64,000 bases of DNA from Caprimulgus europaeus. Its lineage: Eukaryota > Chordata > Aves > Caprimulgiformes > Caprimulgidae. The DNA is taken from NCBI GenBank assembly GCA_907165065.1, contig OU015525.1, positions 3,538,622-3,602,621 on the forward strand, read 5' to 3'. Position numbers and translations under genes: made by a program. Positions 37,881 to 48,996 of the stretch are shown piece by piece; positions within the stretch are counted from its first letter, which is position 1, and each line of letters begins with the position of its first letter. The notes under the pieces were generated by a model. The model had not been told where the DNA came from and searched no databases. It was given only the letters and a program-made list of their open reading frames with translations.

Positions 37881-38538
37881 AGGGGAAAACCAGGAATGCA
37901 CGGGTAGAGAAAACATGTTGACAGCCAGCTCAATAGGAGTCAGCAATGTGCCCTGGCAGCCAAGAGGGCAAATTGCATCCTGGGGTTCATCAAACACAGC
38001 ATGACCAGCTGGTCAAAAGAGGTGATTATCCCACTGTATTCAGCATTGATGCAGCTTCTCCTTGAATACTGTGTGTAGTTTTGGACCCCATCGTTTATGA
38101 AGGATGTGAAGGTCCTTGAATATGTCCAGAGGAGGACAACAAAGCTGGTGAAAGGGCTGGCAGAATGTCCCATGAAGAACAGCTAAGGACTTTAGGTTTG
38201 TCTAGTTTGGAGAAAAGGAGGCTGAAGGGTGACTTCGTTGCTCTCTACAGCTTCCTGAGGAGGGGAAGTTGAGAGGGAGGTGCTGATCACTTCTCCCTGG
38301 TATCCAGGGTTAGAATATGTGGGAATGATTGAAAGATGCATCATGAGAGGTGTAAACTGGACATTAAGAAGCATTACTTTACTGAGAGGGTGGTCAAACA
38401 CAGAAACAGGCTTCCTAGGGAGATGGTTGATGACCAAGCCTGTCAGTCTTTAACAGGCTTTCGGACAATGCCCTTAATAATTTGCTTTAACTTTTGGTCA
38501 GCCCTGAATTAGGCAGTTGGACTAGATGATTGTTGTAG
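37881..38538 (+). mobile_element. CR1 LINE, older subfamily
   Basis: Begins right after the tail of the preceding copy. It reads 'SSMSVQQCALAAKRANCILG'-like coding (decayed), then GAGGGTGGTCAAACACAGAA, and ends GGACTAGATGATTGTTGTAG without a clear tail. It sits directly before the TTCTC array. It is more diverged than its neighbour, which probably inserted beside it later. Confidence 0.85.
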
Positions 38539-38567
38539 ATTGCTGCAAAGTGAAATATTATATTGTG

Positions 38568-38700
38568 TTCTTCTCTTCTCTTCTCTTCTCTTCTCTTCTC
38601 TTCTCTTCTCTTCTCTTCTCTTCTCTTCTCTTCTCTTCTCTTCTCTTCTCTTCTCTTCTCTTCTCTTCTCTTCTCTTCTCTTCTCTTCTCTTCTCTTCTC
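38568..38700. repeat. (TTCTC)26 array
   Basis: About 26 perfect TTCTC units, starting 30 bp after the end of a CR1. Long frames on both strands ('SSLLF', 'REEKR') are repeat artefacts. Confidence 0.98.
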
Positions 38701-38832
38701 TTCCTTCCCTTCCCTTCCCTTCCCTTCCCTTCCCTTCCCTTCCCTTCCCTTCCCTTCCCTTCCCTTCCCTTCCCTTCCCTTCCCTTCCCTTCCCTTCCCT
38801 TCCCTTCCCTTCCCTTCCCTTCCCTTCCCTTC
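38701..38832. repeat. (TTCCC)n array adjoining the TTCTC array
   Basis: After one TTCC the unit changes to TTCCC for about 25-26 copies, ending TTCTCTCTGTG. It forms one uninterrupted polypyrimidine strand of about 265 bp with the preceding array. Confidence 0.98.
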
Positions 38833-39598
38833 TCTCTGTGAAACCCATTGTCCCTCCCTCTGCTCATCCCACCTCCAGATTTGAGCTCTTTGTCTCTGAC
38901 CAGAAAACATCACTGTGCTTATTATTGTAAGTTCTCTAAGAAGAGCCTCTTTTGCTCTGTTCTGCCAGACTTTGCACAGGCAGAGATGCTGCAGAAGGGA
39001 GTTTGGTGTGTGTTCCTAAACACTCCAGCAGCGATGTGCATGGTGGGTGTGCAGCACTCCTTAATGTGGCAATTAGGATTTAAACACGCTAAAAAAAGGC
39101 CTGCTGTCCTTTATTTACTTGTTTATTTAGTTTATAAATAGTTTATAAATAATCTGACTAGTTTGAAAATGTGCACAGCAAAAAGTCCAGTCCCTCTGGA
39201 GTGTCCCTGCCCCATCATGGGTCTCTTCCTCAGGTAAAGCACTCTTGTTATTAATAAATAGTTTTCTGTGTAAATGCACATTAAAAAAGAAACCCAAAAA
39301 AACCAAAAACAAAACAAAAACAAGCCCAAACCAAGCCAAAAGCAAAGAACACTTAAATTGAGCTAAATTATATAATAACATGGCAACAAATATTCTATAA
39401 AAGTGGATTAGGTCTACCCTTCAGCCTGGTGAAGTAGTTAGGCTTAAATTTGGTCGTTGACTTGAGTCCTTGGCTAAAGCCGGTGTTTCTGGGTGAAATA
39501 TTGCAAGTGAAGTTCCAAGCCTAAAATAATTCATTGCAGTCTGAGCACTTGGTTTTGGGCACATACCTAAATTCATCTCTGTCCTGCCTTCATTGCAG

Positions 39599-39662
39599 TG
39601 ATGTCCAAGCTCCAGGTATTTATTACAGTTCTAGTCAGCAGTCCTTTGAATATCAAAATAAG
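39599..39662 (+). other. candidate cassette exon (weak)
   Basis: The segment is bounded by a strong acceptor (TCTGTCCTGCCTTCATTGCAG) and a good donor (AAG then GTATGT). Completing the leucine codon left open by the exon ending at 18553, it gives 21 open codons reading DVQAPGIYYSSSQQ, then SFEYQNK. It does not resemble known TSNARE1 sequence. Its 64-nt length would shift the frame of the canonical next exon. Chance splice-like segments are common in 45 kb. Confidence 0.18.
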
Positions 39663-41629
39663 GTATGTAAAACTCCTACAATGTTTACTTCACTGGGACA
39701 GCAGCTGTGCTAGAAGCAGTTGTAATAGTAATAAGAATGAGAAAGATTGCTGGGAGGTATTTTAGTCACTGTCAGAATCAGTATTTCACTTTCAAAACAG
39801 GGCTGTATCTCTCAGGTCAGCGCTATAGCAGTAGTCCAGGGACTGAAGGATATAGCAGAATACATCAAGCCCAACAATTTGCATGGAAATATGTCCCTAA
39901 CATCTTCCAGTGACCCCCACCTTGCAACATCACAACATTGTGCATTGTGCTACTCTCTCAAACCTTGTTGGGGCAAAAGGGAGTACACCATCTATATGGA
40001 GCCATAGTTTATTGTTAGTCCAGTTAATGTTTTAACTGTCTGATTGTCCAAGTTATCTAATTATTCCAGAAAAGTTCATTAATAATACACTTTTAAATGT
40101 TATTGCCAATACTATTGTCTTGTTGGTTCCCAGCTATTCAGGTTTTCTGTTATTTTCTCTCTCTGAAGTAGATTCTACCTGGTTCACAAGGTAGCACCTA
40201 CTGTCATGACTGCTGATGAACCATGATGAGTTGAGTTTATGGACTAGATGTCTGGTACCATCTCATGCTTGCACTCCTCCATACTCCATTTTACTGTAGA
40301 GTTATGGACAGAATAACTGCTTGTTATTACTATAAACTGACACTAAACTAACTCATATTTAGATGGTTGCATTTGTCCAGACAATTGTTATTGCAGCTAA
40401 AATAAGTCCAGGTGAGCTCAGGTCAAGATAAACTCAGATAAGTCTTTGAGACCCTGCAGTGTCAGGTCAGGCCAAAGCCTGTGGCTTTTTAGTAAATTAT
40501 GGCAAAATCATATTTACTGACTACCTTTCTTGTCAGACCAGCGAGCAGAAACAACAAATGTTGATGTGACTAATAAAAAAAAAAATAAAAATAGTGACCT
40601 GCTTGTTCATAGCTAGTGGGCAAATCACAATAACCAAGATTATCCTAGAAAAATGGGATTGAGGCTAATTTGGAGACTGTGTTAGGAGTTAAGGTCAATA
40701 TAATAAATGACACTGTGTTATGCCCAGTCCTTCCAGATTTGGGAACTGTTTTTCCCAATGAATGACTCTGAGTGACCTATGTGTCCCTAATTAGAAATGT
40801 TTTGTGAGAGCCAGGCATTATAGTTCTTCAAAGGTGTATTCCTCGTGACCCTTTTTCCAGGATTATTAATTAAATCTGAGGATAAGAAATAAATGGTACT
40901 TGCTGTTCAATATGGGGCACAAGCCACCAAAAAGTCTTTTATAGCTTCCTTTATTGTCAAAAACTCCTCTTCCTCAAGTGGATGTAAATTATATTGGCAC
41001 ATGTATGTGTCCCTGAATGAAAAGAAAGTTGTGCACTAGAGAAAAAGTGAAGATTTGAGTTGTTTAATTAAGGCTGGAAATGTTTTGGAATTTTGTTTTG
41101 TTTTTTTATTGGAGGTGAAAGCAATGCTCACCATTTTTAAAAACCTGTTAAATTACAAATTATTCCCACTAAAAATAAATATATCAAAGGGAAACAGAAA
41201 ATTTTAACTCTTTAGTTTTTCCATACTAGGATTCCCCTCCTCCTGCCTCTTGTCCTCTTTTCTCTAGATCAGCTGGATGTAGATATGGCCTCAGTTTGGT
41301 TTAGTGATGAAGGAAAGATGAGATATAAACCTCAGTGTATACTTGTGGTTACAAAGCCTAGCTTGAACTTGATTTAACTCTGTTCTGTTTATATTTAGGT
41401 TATTTAAACTAGGTGACTAGAAGGTAGTGTGAAAACAGAGGAGGGAAGGAAATGGAGAGGGAGAAGAGAGAGCAGGAGATGGGTGCTGTGTGGTTATTCT
41501 CTTGCATGAGACCCAGGTCTTCACAAATGCACCAAGATATCTGATAGTTGCTTGCAGTTTAGCAGTCAGACCCATCTGCTCTTGTGCATGATAGGATTGG
41601 TTGTAAAGCCCTGAAGAACCTTGTATGTG

Positions 41630-41704
41630 TTTGAAGCTGGATGAGAGCTTGACCAAATGACCACCAGTGGTCCTATCCAAGATGCAATGATTCCATGATT
41701 CTAA
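41630..41704 (+). mobile_element. possible old CR1 3' end
   Basis: GACCAAATGACCACCAGTGG, then CCTATCCAAG and ATTCCATGATTCTAAG, line up loosely with the CR1 3' block and tail. It is short and diverged. Confidence 0.4.
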
Positions 41705-42374
41705 GAGAAAATATCAGATCAATATTTTCCTATGAGGTCACATTTCTGTTGCCTGTACACATGGACAACTATGTTTCAGAGACTCTCTGTCACATGGGAT
41801 TTGATAAGGCCACCTTAATAAAACATTTTCTTGATCAAAGGCTTATAACAATCAATCATGCTCAAGGTATGCAAGTGACATTGCAGCCAGCATTTTGTGA
41901 GTGCTTAGAGATTATTGGGCACTTTTCACTTTAGTCTTTGCAAATCTATCCAGTCCTCCTGAATAAGTTTATATGCTTCATCAGTGTTAAAATACCCACA
42001 GTGTGTGAATGAGGATTGGGAAGGTTGCTGAAGCATCCTAATGAGGTACACAGGTTGTATTGGTTTCGATGACAAATTTTGCTCCAGATTTACCTAGATT
42101 ATGTGGATTGGATGGGTTTTAAAATGATTTGACCACTTTTCTTTTGCATAGATGGGGACAACGGTGGCAGTTAGAGGAATTTTGTAAAGTTTTAGTGATG
42201 CATATGGTGAGACTTGGGTACGGACTGCTTGAAAGTGGAGTAATTAAAGCATACTTGGAAAGGTTATCATGTGCAACTCACAGTAATACAGATTTAATCT
42301 GATTTATTCCCATCTTTTTGTTGTGGATGCAGCTGTGTGCTTTTGTGTGTTTTGTCCCACCTCCCCCCACTCAA

Positions 42375-42575
42375 AGAATCACAGAATTCCAGAATTGCCT
42401 CAGTTGGAGAAGACCTTTAAGATCATTGAGTCCAATCATTAACCCAACACTGACAAGTCCCCGACAAAACCATGTCCATCAGGACTATGTCTACACAACT
42501 CTTCAATTCCTTTCAAGGATGGGGACTCCACCACTACCCAGGGCAACCCCTTCCAATGCCTGAAAGCCTTTTTCT
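42375..42575 (-). mobile_element. CR1 LINE, 3' fragment, antisense
   Basis: Reverse CR1 3' end starting AAGAATCACAGAATTCCAG. It contains CACTGACAAGTCCCCGAC, placing it in the subfamily of the copies at 6942, 20555 and 48657. Only about 200 bp. Confidence 0.9.
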
Positions 42576-44324
42576 GGAAGCCTTTACTTTCAGAAATGGC
42601 AAGTAGACATAAGATGATGGAGATGATTTATGGGGAAGTTTGGAGCTTGGGCAATAGACTGCTTCTCACAACATTCATCCCTGTTCTAATTCAGTGTTTG
42701 ACTCCCTTGCTTCTCCAAATAGCCCTCCACCCAGAAGAAAGAGAACAGGCTTTCCTTGGCCTCTCTGCTGTCATCGCCAACTGAAGCTCATGGCCTGGAG
42801 ATTGATTTTCTCCTTAGGCTTCTAGAAAAAAGGCCACACCACTTTCTGTTAAAGTGGCCTTTCCACCATTATGCATGAGATCATGATAGTGTTTCCCAGG
42901 GCTGCTCACACACTGGTTTATGGAGTATTGAGTCCTACAACTGGTAAATGCTCTCTGAGGGTGAAGGTTGCTGGGGAGATAGAGTATAGGGGGGTCTGAT
43001 GTAAGGCATGGTGTGGTATCTACTAATGCTTCTTTGGAGAGTTTTGTTTCTTCTTTCCTTCTGGGAATCTTCTGGAGTTCCCTTCATTTTTTGATGCTTG
43101 TTCCAATTCCTCCTATGTACCTTGATTTACTCCAAAGTATCTCGCAGTGTTCTCCCCTGGGAATTTTGATTGCCCTGGCACTGAACTAAACTATTAGGAA
43201 GTTATTAAACTAATGGGAGTTAAAACATTTTGTCTTTCTCTGCCTGGCAGGGTGGTATTCAAACTCCAGATAATCATCTGCACACACTGAATCTTAAATT
43301 TCATATAAAAATATAATTTGTTAATTAGACTTTCTCTGTCACATACATTAGACTAATGGTTGCAGCTCATTACTTGTCTGAGGACAGTCTGGGTGGCAAT
43401 CAGTCACTTTGGGATGCAAACAGATTTGTGATGACTGACCTCCATAATCCAGTCTTTGAGGGATATGGGAGGAGAAGGCTTTTCCTCTCCAGGGGCTACT
43501 TGAAAGCAAAGTGTGAGCTAATGTGATACTGGACTGAAAGTCCTGGTATGTGTTCAGAAAAGAAAAGCAGGATGGCATTGATCTCTGAAGAGGAGGGAAG
43601 AAGGACACTTCTCCAACCCAAATAATCACTGTGGCTTTTTCTTTGAAGAAATTTCTCTTACTGAAATCACAGATTGATAAAAGCCAGCTCCAGCCGTAGG
43701 AATGATGAGTTGCACCTAAAACAAGACCTGTAGACTGGATGTAGCTCTTCATGGAGTAAAGCTTGTGTGATTTGAGAGGCAATGCTGAGGAATTAACATG
43801 TTCAGTGGTGAATGCAACGAAGAAAAATCAACACAACTAAAACAACCAACCATGCCTGCCTGAGCAAATAGACATTTCCATGCTCCTTCATCCACCATCT
43901 TTGACCATTTTCCACTTTCTCAAAGGTTGTGAGATGCCATGGGTGAGGCCATAAATTTTGTGGTTAATCTGAAATGCCAGGGCTTTATGACCTTGGCTGC
44001 CTTTCAGAGACCAAATTTGAGGTCCTTGGCATGCTGTGCCCCTCTCTCTGTGCAGATTAAAGAGAGGAGAAGGCAGTGAGGGGGACTCATCAGTTTTGCA
44101 AATGAGCTTCCTCTGCAGAACCTTAAATTAGGGGTAGCTTTTCTTTTTACATTAGTTTTCTTATATTAATGGGAAAAAAGAATAGTTGTAAACTTGTGCA
44201 TGTTAGCAGCCTTAATGCTGGATTTGCAAAGCTAGTCAGGGGAGTAGTACTTTGTGCTGATCATGTGGGTGTATCAAATGAGGAGGAGGAAGACTGTGGT
44301 AGAAGATAAAGTTTAGGCTTTGCC
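42576..44324. other. unrecognised intronic sequence
   Basis: No gene or repeat is recognised. The 144-codon minus-strand frame at 43348-43782 shows no motif. Confidence 0.45.
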
Positions 44325-44562
44325 TAAGAAGAAAAACTTCTTGACAATGCTAGGTTTATGGTTGGACTAGGTGATCGTAGTGGTCTTTTCCAACCAAACT
44401 GTTCTATGATTTTTCACTGAAGGGGTAGTCAGGCATTGGCACAGGCTGCCCAGGGAGGTGGTGGAGTCACCTTCCCTGGTGGTATTTAAAAGACAGGTAG
44501 ACGAGGTGCTTAGGAGCATGGTTTAGAGGTGGAATCTTTTCCAACCACTACAATTTTGTGAT
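44325..44562 (+). mobile_element. two CR1 remnants or a rearranged CR1
   Basis: The piece 44347-44410 is a CR1 3' end (GGTTTATGGTTGGACTAGGT to GTTCTATGAT). It is followed directly by 44412-44562, which starts earlier in the CR1 (TCACTGAAGGGGTAGTCAGG). That piece ends with a deleted 3' block (GAGGTGGAATCTTTTCCAAC). The order is therefore 3' end, then body. Confidence 0.8.
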
Positions 44563-45960
44563 AAAGATATTTATCAGATATTTCAGTACTATGCTGTTCA
44601 GCGAGACCTGGTCTAGCTCAGACTGGGTATTAAAGAGCTTGTGTTGCTTTTGCTGGGCTTGTAGGTAAAGTCAGTCTCTTTTATTACAGCAAGTGTTAGA
44701 GTTGGAAAATAGGTGAGCTTTCTTCATATGTGCAAGACCTGTCTTGTAAGCCTAAAGCTTCTTCCAGTTCTACACTAGTTTTGATTTAAAAAAATATTAC
44801 TTCTGCCTAAAAGTGTTGTCTTACATATGTTCTCAGACCACCACAACTATAGCAAATTACAGCTCGTTGCCTTGGGAAAATAGGAAGATTGTCCAGGGTA
44901 TTCTAGGAGGAAAAAATCTCCTTTTTCTGCAGGTTATTTGGGCTGTTGTGTTTCCTGGGTGGGACTGTATTGCAATACACTGGGGCTGCAGAAGATCGCT
45001 TTGGGAAACAAAGTGCTCTGCAAATTAAATTGGGAAATTTAAGGCAAATTTTAGATTTTAAGGCTGTCAACTGAAGGACTCTTCACCTCTATTCTCTGTG
45101 ACCAAGTATTTGAAGCCCCTTTCCCCCCTTCCCTCTTCCTCCTTCCCCTTCCTTCTTCCTCCTTCCCCTTCTCCCATTTTTTCCCATTTTTCCCATTTTT
45201 TCCTCCCTTTTCCTCCTCTCCTCTCCTCTCCTCTCCTCTCCTCTCCTCTCCTCTCCTCTCCTCTCCTCTCCTCTCCTCTCCTCTCCTCTCCTCTCCTCTC
45301 CTCTCCTCTCCTCTCCTCTCCTCTCCTCTCCTCTCCTCTCCTCTCCTCTCCTCTCCTCTCCTCTCCTCTCCTCTCCTCTCCTCTCCTCTCCTCTCCTCTC
45401 CTCTCCTCTCCTCTCCAACACTATAGAGCTGAAAACAAGCCCAAAGCCTGTGGTTTAGAACGTGCATATTGTCCTGATGCTTTCTATCTCATTTAAAAGC
45501 TAGCAGGAACATCTAAAAGCTGTCCTGTCTCTCCTTAAGCACCATCTGATGGGAGAAGCAAATTAGTAACCTTAACATTGTCCTCGAATTGAACAGCAAA
45601 TTGCTGGCTGAAGGCTCTCTCTGGGGATTAGCAGGTCAGTGACACTGGCACTAATGTGTATCTGCACATCCAGCCCCAGCAGCGAGCAGAGGTGGCACTT
45701 ACGTGGGTGGTGATTGCCAGCATAAAAGGAAAAGTAAAAGACAGAAGAGCTTGTTTTGCAGCTAGCAAAACTTGGAGTTTTAGGGGGGTGGTGAAAGAAG
45801 GAAAACAGCATTGGAGTTGTATTTGGAAACATGGAGGAACTGCAAGTTTTTGTTTTGGTAGCTTATATTTCCTTGTGTTCTTGAAAAGACTTCTTCCAAC
45901 AGAGGTTTCATGGGGTTGATTTGAGACAACTCAAAAGACATTCAGGGCTCTGTTTTGCAT
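44563..45960. other. intronic sequence around the CTCCT array
   Basis: Besides the pyrimidine-rich 45118-45416 region, listed separately, nothing is recognised. Confidence 0.5.
45212..45416. repeat. (CTCCT)n array, about 41 units
   Basis: A pure pentanucleotide array of about 205 bp, preceded from 45118 by an impure CCTTCC/CCCATTTT pyrimidine-rich lead-in. Long frames across it are artefacts. Confidence 0.98.
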
Positions 45961-46381
45961 TCAGATGAGGAGAGGCTGAAGGCACTTGGTTTGTTCAGCC
46001 TGGAGAAGAGGAAACTGAGAGGAGATTTCATCACAGTCTAGAACTTCCTCCCAAGGGGAAGGGGAGGGGCAGGTGCTGATCTCTTCTCCCTGGTGACCAA
46101 TGACAGGACCAGGGGAAATGGCAGGAAGATGTGCCAGGGCAAGTTTAGGTTGGCCATAAGGAAAAGATTCTTCACCCAGAGGGTGGTGGAGCACTGGAAC
46201 AGGCTCCCCAGGGAGGTGGTCATGTCACTAAGCCTGACAAGATTCCAGCAGCATTTGGCCAAGGCCCTCAGACACATGGTCTGAATGTTGGGATTGTCCT
46301 GTGCAGGGACAGGAGTTGGACTCGAAGATCCTTGTGGGTCCCTTCCAACACACAGCATTCTATGATTCTGTGATTCTATGA
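45961..46381 (+). mobile_element. CR1 LINE, 3' part
   Basis: Sense CR1 from '[20 protein letters not shown]'-like coding through '[20 protein letters not shown]' to a triple ATTCTATG/ATTCTGTG tail. Same subfamily as 5769-6245 and 11484-11995. Confidence 0.93.
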
Positions 46382-47241
46382 GTGTGCAGGGGTCAGGCAG
46401 GGTCATGAACAAGATGAACTTGGGGAGCTGGACAATGTAGTCATCTTCATCAAGCTCCTCCTGTTTTCTTCCATTATCATATATTGTATTCCATTAACCT
46501 GCTGCCATTTTAACCCCTTGGGAAATTCCATGGGTAGTATTTGCTTGGTTTGTTTAAGGATGTCAAAACATGAAGACTCTCTAAAATACTGTGTTTGTTT
46601 AAAAAAAGCAACCTTAAAAAAAAATCTATCATCAGAGATGTTCTTTATCTTCATTCTGTGGAGGATTGAGAAACCCAACTGATGTTGCCAAAGCTATTTT
46701 AAGCTATGAGAACACAATACATTTGAAAGTTTAATTGCTTGCTGAATAACGTAAGCTGTCAAAATAAATACTCAAGGTCTTGCATAAGGAAGAACATTAG
46801 TTGAAAAAAAAAAAAGAAAAAAGAAGACAACGCAGAAATGTGAAGTCAATGAGAAGTGGAATCACACTTTACCCCAGCGTTAGCAGCACCTTTATTTCTG
46901 CAGTCAGTAATTACAGAAACAAAGAGCCAGGAAAGGTTTCAGAGGTAATACTCTTTATTTTTTAAAGTGTTTAGAAATCTGCTGGCTGGCTCCTGTAAGT
47001 GTAACTACTCAGGGATAACCTCCCTTTCCCAGAGCTGACAGGTACACAGGCTGCCTTTTCTTCAGGCTAACCAGAAGGAACGGTTAAGCTCCATTATGCA
47101 GATGATAAAAGCTCTCACCCTACAGAATGCAAAAGAAAAGCAACTGGAGGGGTGGACATGGAAGCACTCGGATGGACAGGAGGCTTTGGGCCACAGAGCT
47201 TGCCAGAGAGGCAGCTTGAAAAGAAACTGATGTCTGATTGT

Positions 47242-47295
<54 letters not shown>

Positions 47296-48656
47296 GTTTG
47301 TTTGTTTATTTTCCATTTGTTTATTTATTTTCCCTCCTCCTCATTTTATTGCACTCAAGGAACAGGTCTCTGTGCATGTTCTTTCTAAAGAAACAGGATT
47401 GCATTAGAAGCATACCAGCTCTTAAAACAATTTATTTTCAGCAAGCAGAATGAGGAAAACCTCTCCCTATCCCTGAAAAATCTGGGGAAATGCACACATT
47501 GAAGTTTTTTGGGTTTTTTTTCTGTCAGGTCACTCTGATTTAGGCTGAGGTTGGTGAAGGAGCATAGCAAAGTTTGCAAGGATTGATGCTCTCAGCTGAT
47601 AGGAAGCTGAGCTCAGAGACATTTAGCAAGAAACACTGAATAAATAAAGAATTTTTATCCCTTGTTGTTCTTCAAGTGGATTTTTATACGTAAGGGTTTG
47701 AGTGATATTAATTAAGACTCTTAAATTCCTTTAATTAAGCTGTAGCTGTGGGTTGGACTGGTGCTCCACAATAGTAGCTTTTTTTAACAGTGTTGTGCAC
47801 AATGTGATGTGTTGTTTCCTCATGTCCCATTGCTGCCAATAGCAGACACTTCCACTTATCTCATTAGTACCAGGAGTGATACTCTGTGCTGAGGGGACAA
47901 AGTGCCATATGTTCCTCTCTGCCTGCTGAAGGTAAAGATGTGCCACCAAGGTGTCAAGTCCCTGACACTGTTGGATGTAGAAGATTACTTCTGTGAAGCT
48001 GAGCACTCTTGGAGGATGTTCAACCACTCACACACTCAGGAAGAGTTATTTTGGGGCTGTGAGGTTATTTGGCCCTCATAGATGGTGCAAGGTCTGTGTG
48101 AGCATCCATCAGCAGTCCAGTATGGCTTGTACAACAAGCTCAGTGTCCCAGTGTAGTCGTCTCACATTCAGGGAGAATTATCTATTAACTGAATTTCATG
48201 GTACTTGTTCGTAAGTATAATTATAAGTAAGTAATTTGTAAATAATTGTATTATTCAGGACTGAAATTTAGGAAAGTTGTTGGGTTTTGGTTTGGGTTTT
48301 TTATTTGTTTGATTGGTTTTGGTTGGGTTTTTTTTGTTTGTTTTACTTTGTTTTGGGTTTTTTTTTAATCCAAATGAATTGAGGGTTTTCTCTTTCAGAG
48401 AAGGGTCTTATCAAGGGTCCATCTGGTTATATATAGACCACACAGGAGGCATTGCTGCCATACATTGCCTCATTGTCCAGGTTGGGATCTGCCTGGCATA
48501 TACTGTGTCTCCTCTGGCTTATACAGCCTGCTTCCTTTTTCATGGAAGAGGGAATTCAAGGGAGAATGATAAATGTCCAGGTCTCATTCTGGTGAAGAAC
48601 TAAATGCTCCCTTGTCACTTAAAAACAGCAAAAATATTTCCCAAATCTCTCTGCCT
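46382..48656. other. intronic sequence with simple repeats
   Basis: Contains an A-run near 46805, the TATC array, T/G-rich low complexity at 48280-48366, and no recognised gene. Confidence 0.5.
47243..47295. repeat. (TATC)13 microsatellite
   Basis: About 13 perfect TATC units followed by a short TGTT stretch. Confidence 0.97.
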
Positions 48657-48996
48657 CTTCTTGCTCTCTCCAACTCCCTGAAAGGAAGGTGTAGAGAGGT
48701 GGGGGTGGGTCTGTTCAACCAAGGAACAAGTGACAGGACAAGAGGAAATGGCCTCAAGTTGCACCAAGGGCAGTTGAGATTGGATGTGAGGAAGAATTTC
48801 TTTGCTGAAAGGGTTCTGAGGCATTGGCAGGGGTTGCCCAGGGCAGTGGTGGAGTCCCCATCCCTGGAGGGATTGAAGAGTCGTGTAGACACAGTGCTGA
48901 GGGACATGGGTTAGTCGGGGACTTCTTGGTGTGGGGTTAATGATTGGACACAATGATCTTAAAGGTCTTTTCAAATCTAGGAAATTCTGTGATTCC
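48657..48996 (+). mobile_element. CR1 LINE, 3' part
   Basis: Sense CR1 from '[20 protein letters not shown]' to AAATTCTGTGATTCC. It keeps an open frame of about 80 codons to the ORF2 stop. Very close to 20555-20948, including the marker GAAGAGTCGTGTAGACACAG. Confidence 0.93.

Larger units (their letters stand above)
38833..42374. other. intronic sequence without recognised gene
   Basis: Includes an A/C-rich simple stretch near 39282-39330 and the weak exon candidate at 39599-39662. The rest is unrecognised. Confidence 0.5.

Noticed and set aside
38487-38930. Several 92-134-codon frames of 'SSLLF', 'REEKR' or 'GREGK' type
   Set aside because: All are translations of the TTCTC/TTCCC array.
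45051-45496. Frames of 110-138 codons of 'RRGEE' or 'SSPLL' type
   Set aside because: All are translations of the CTCCT array.
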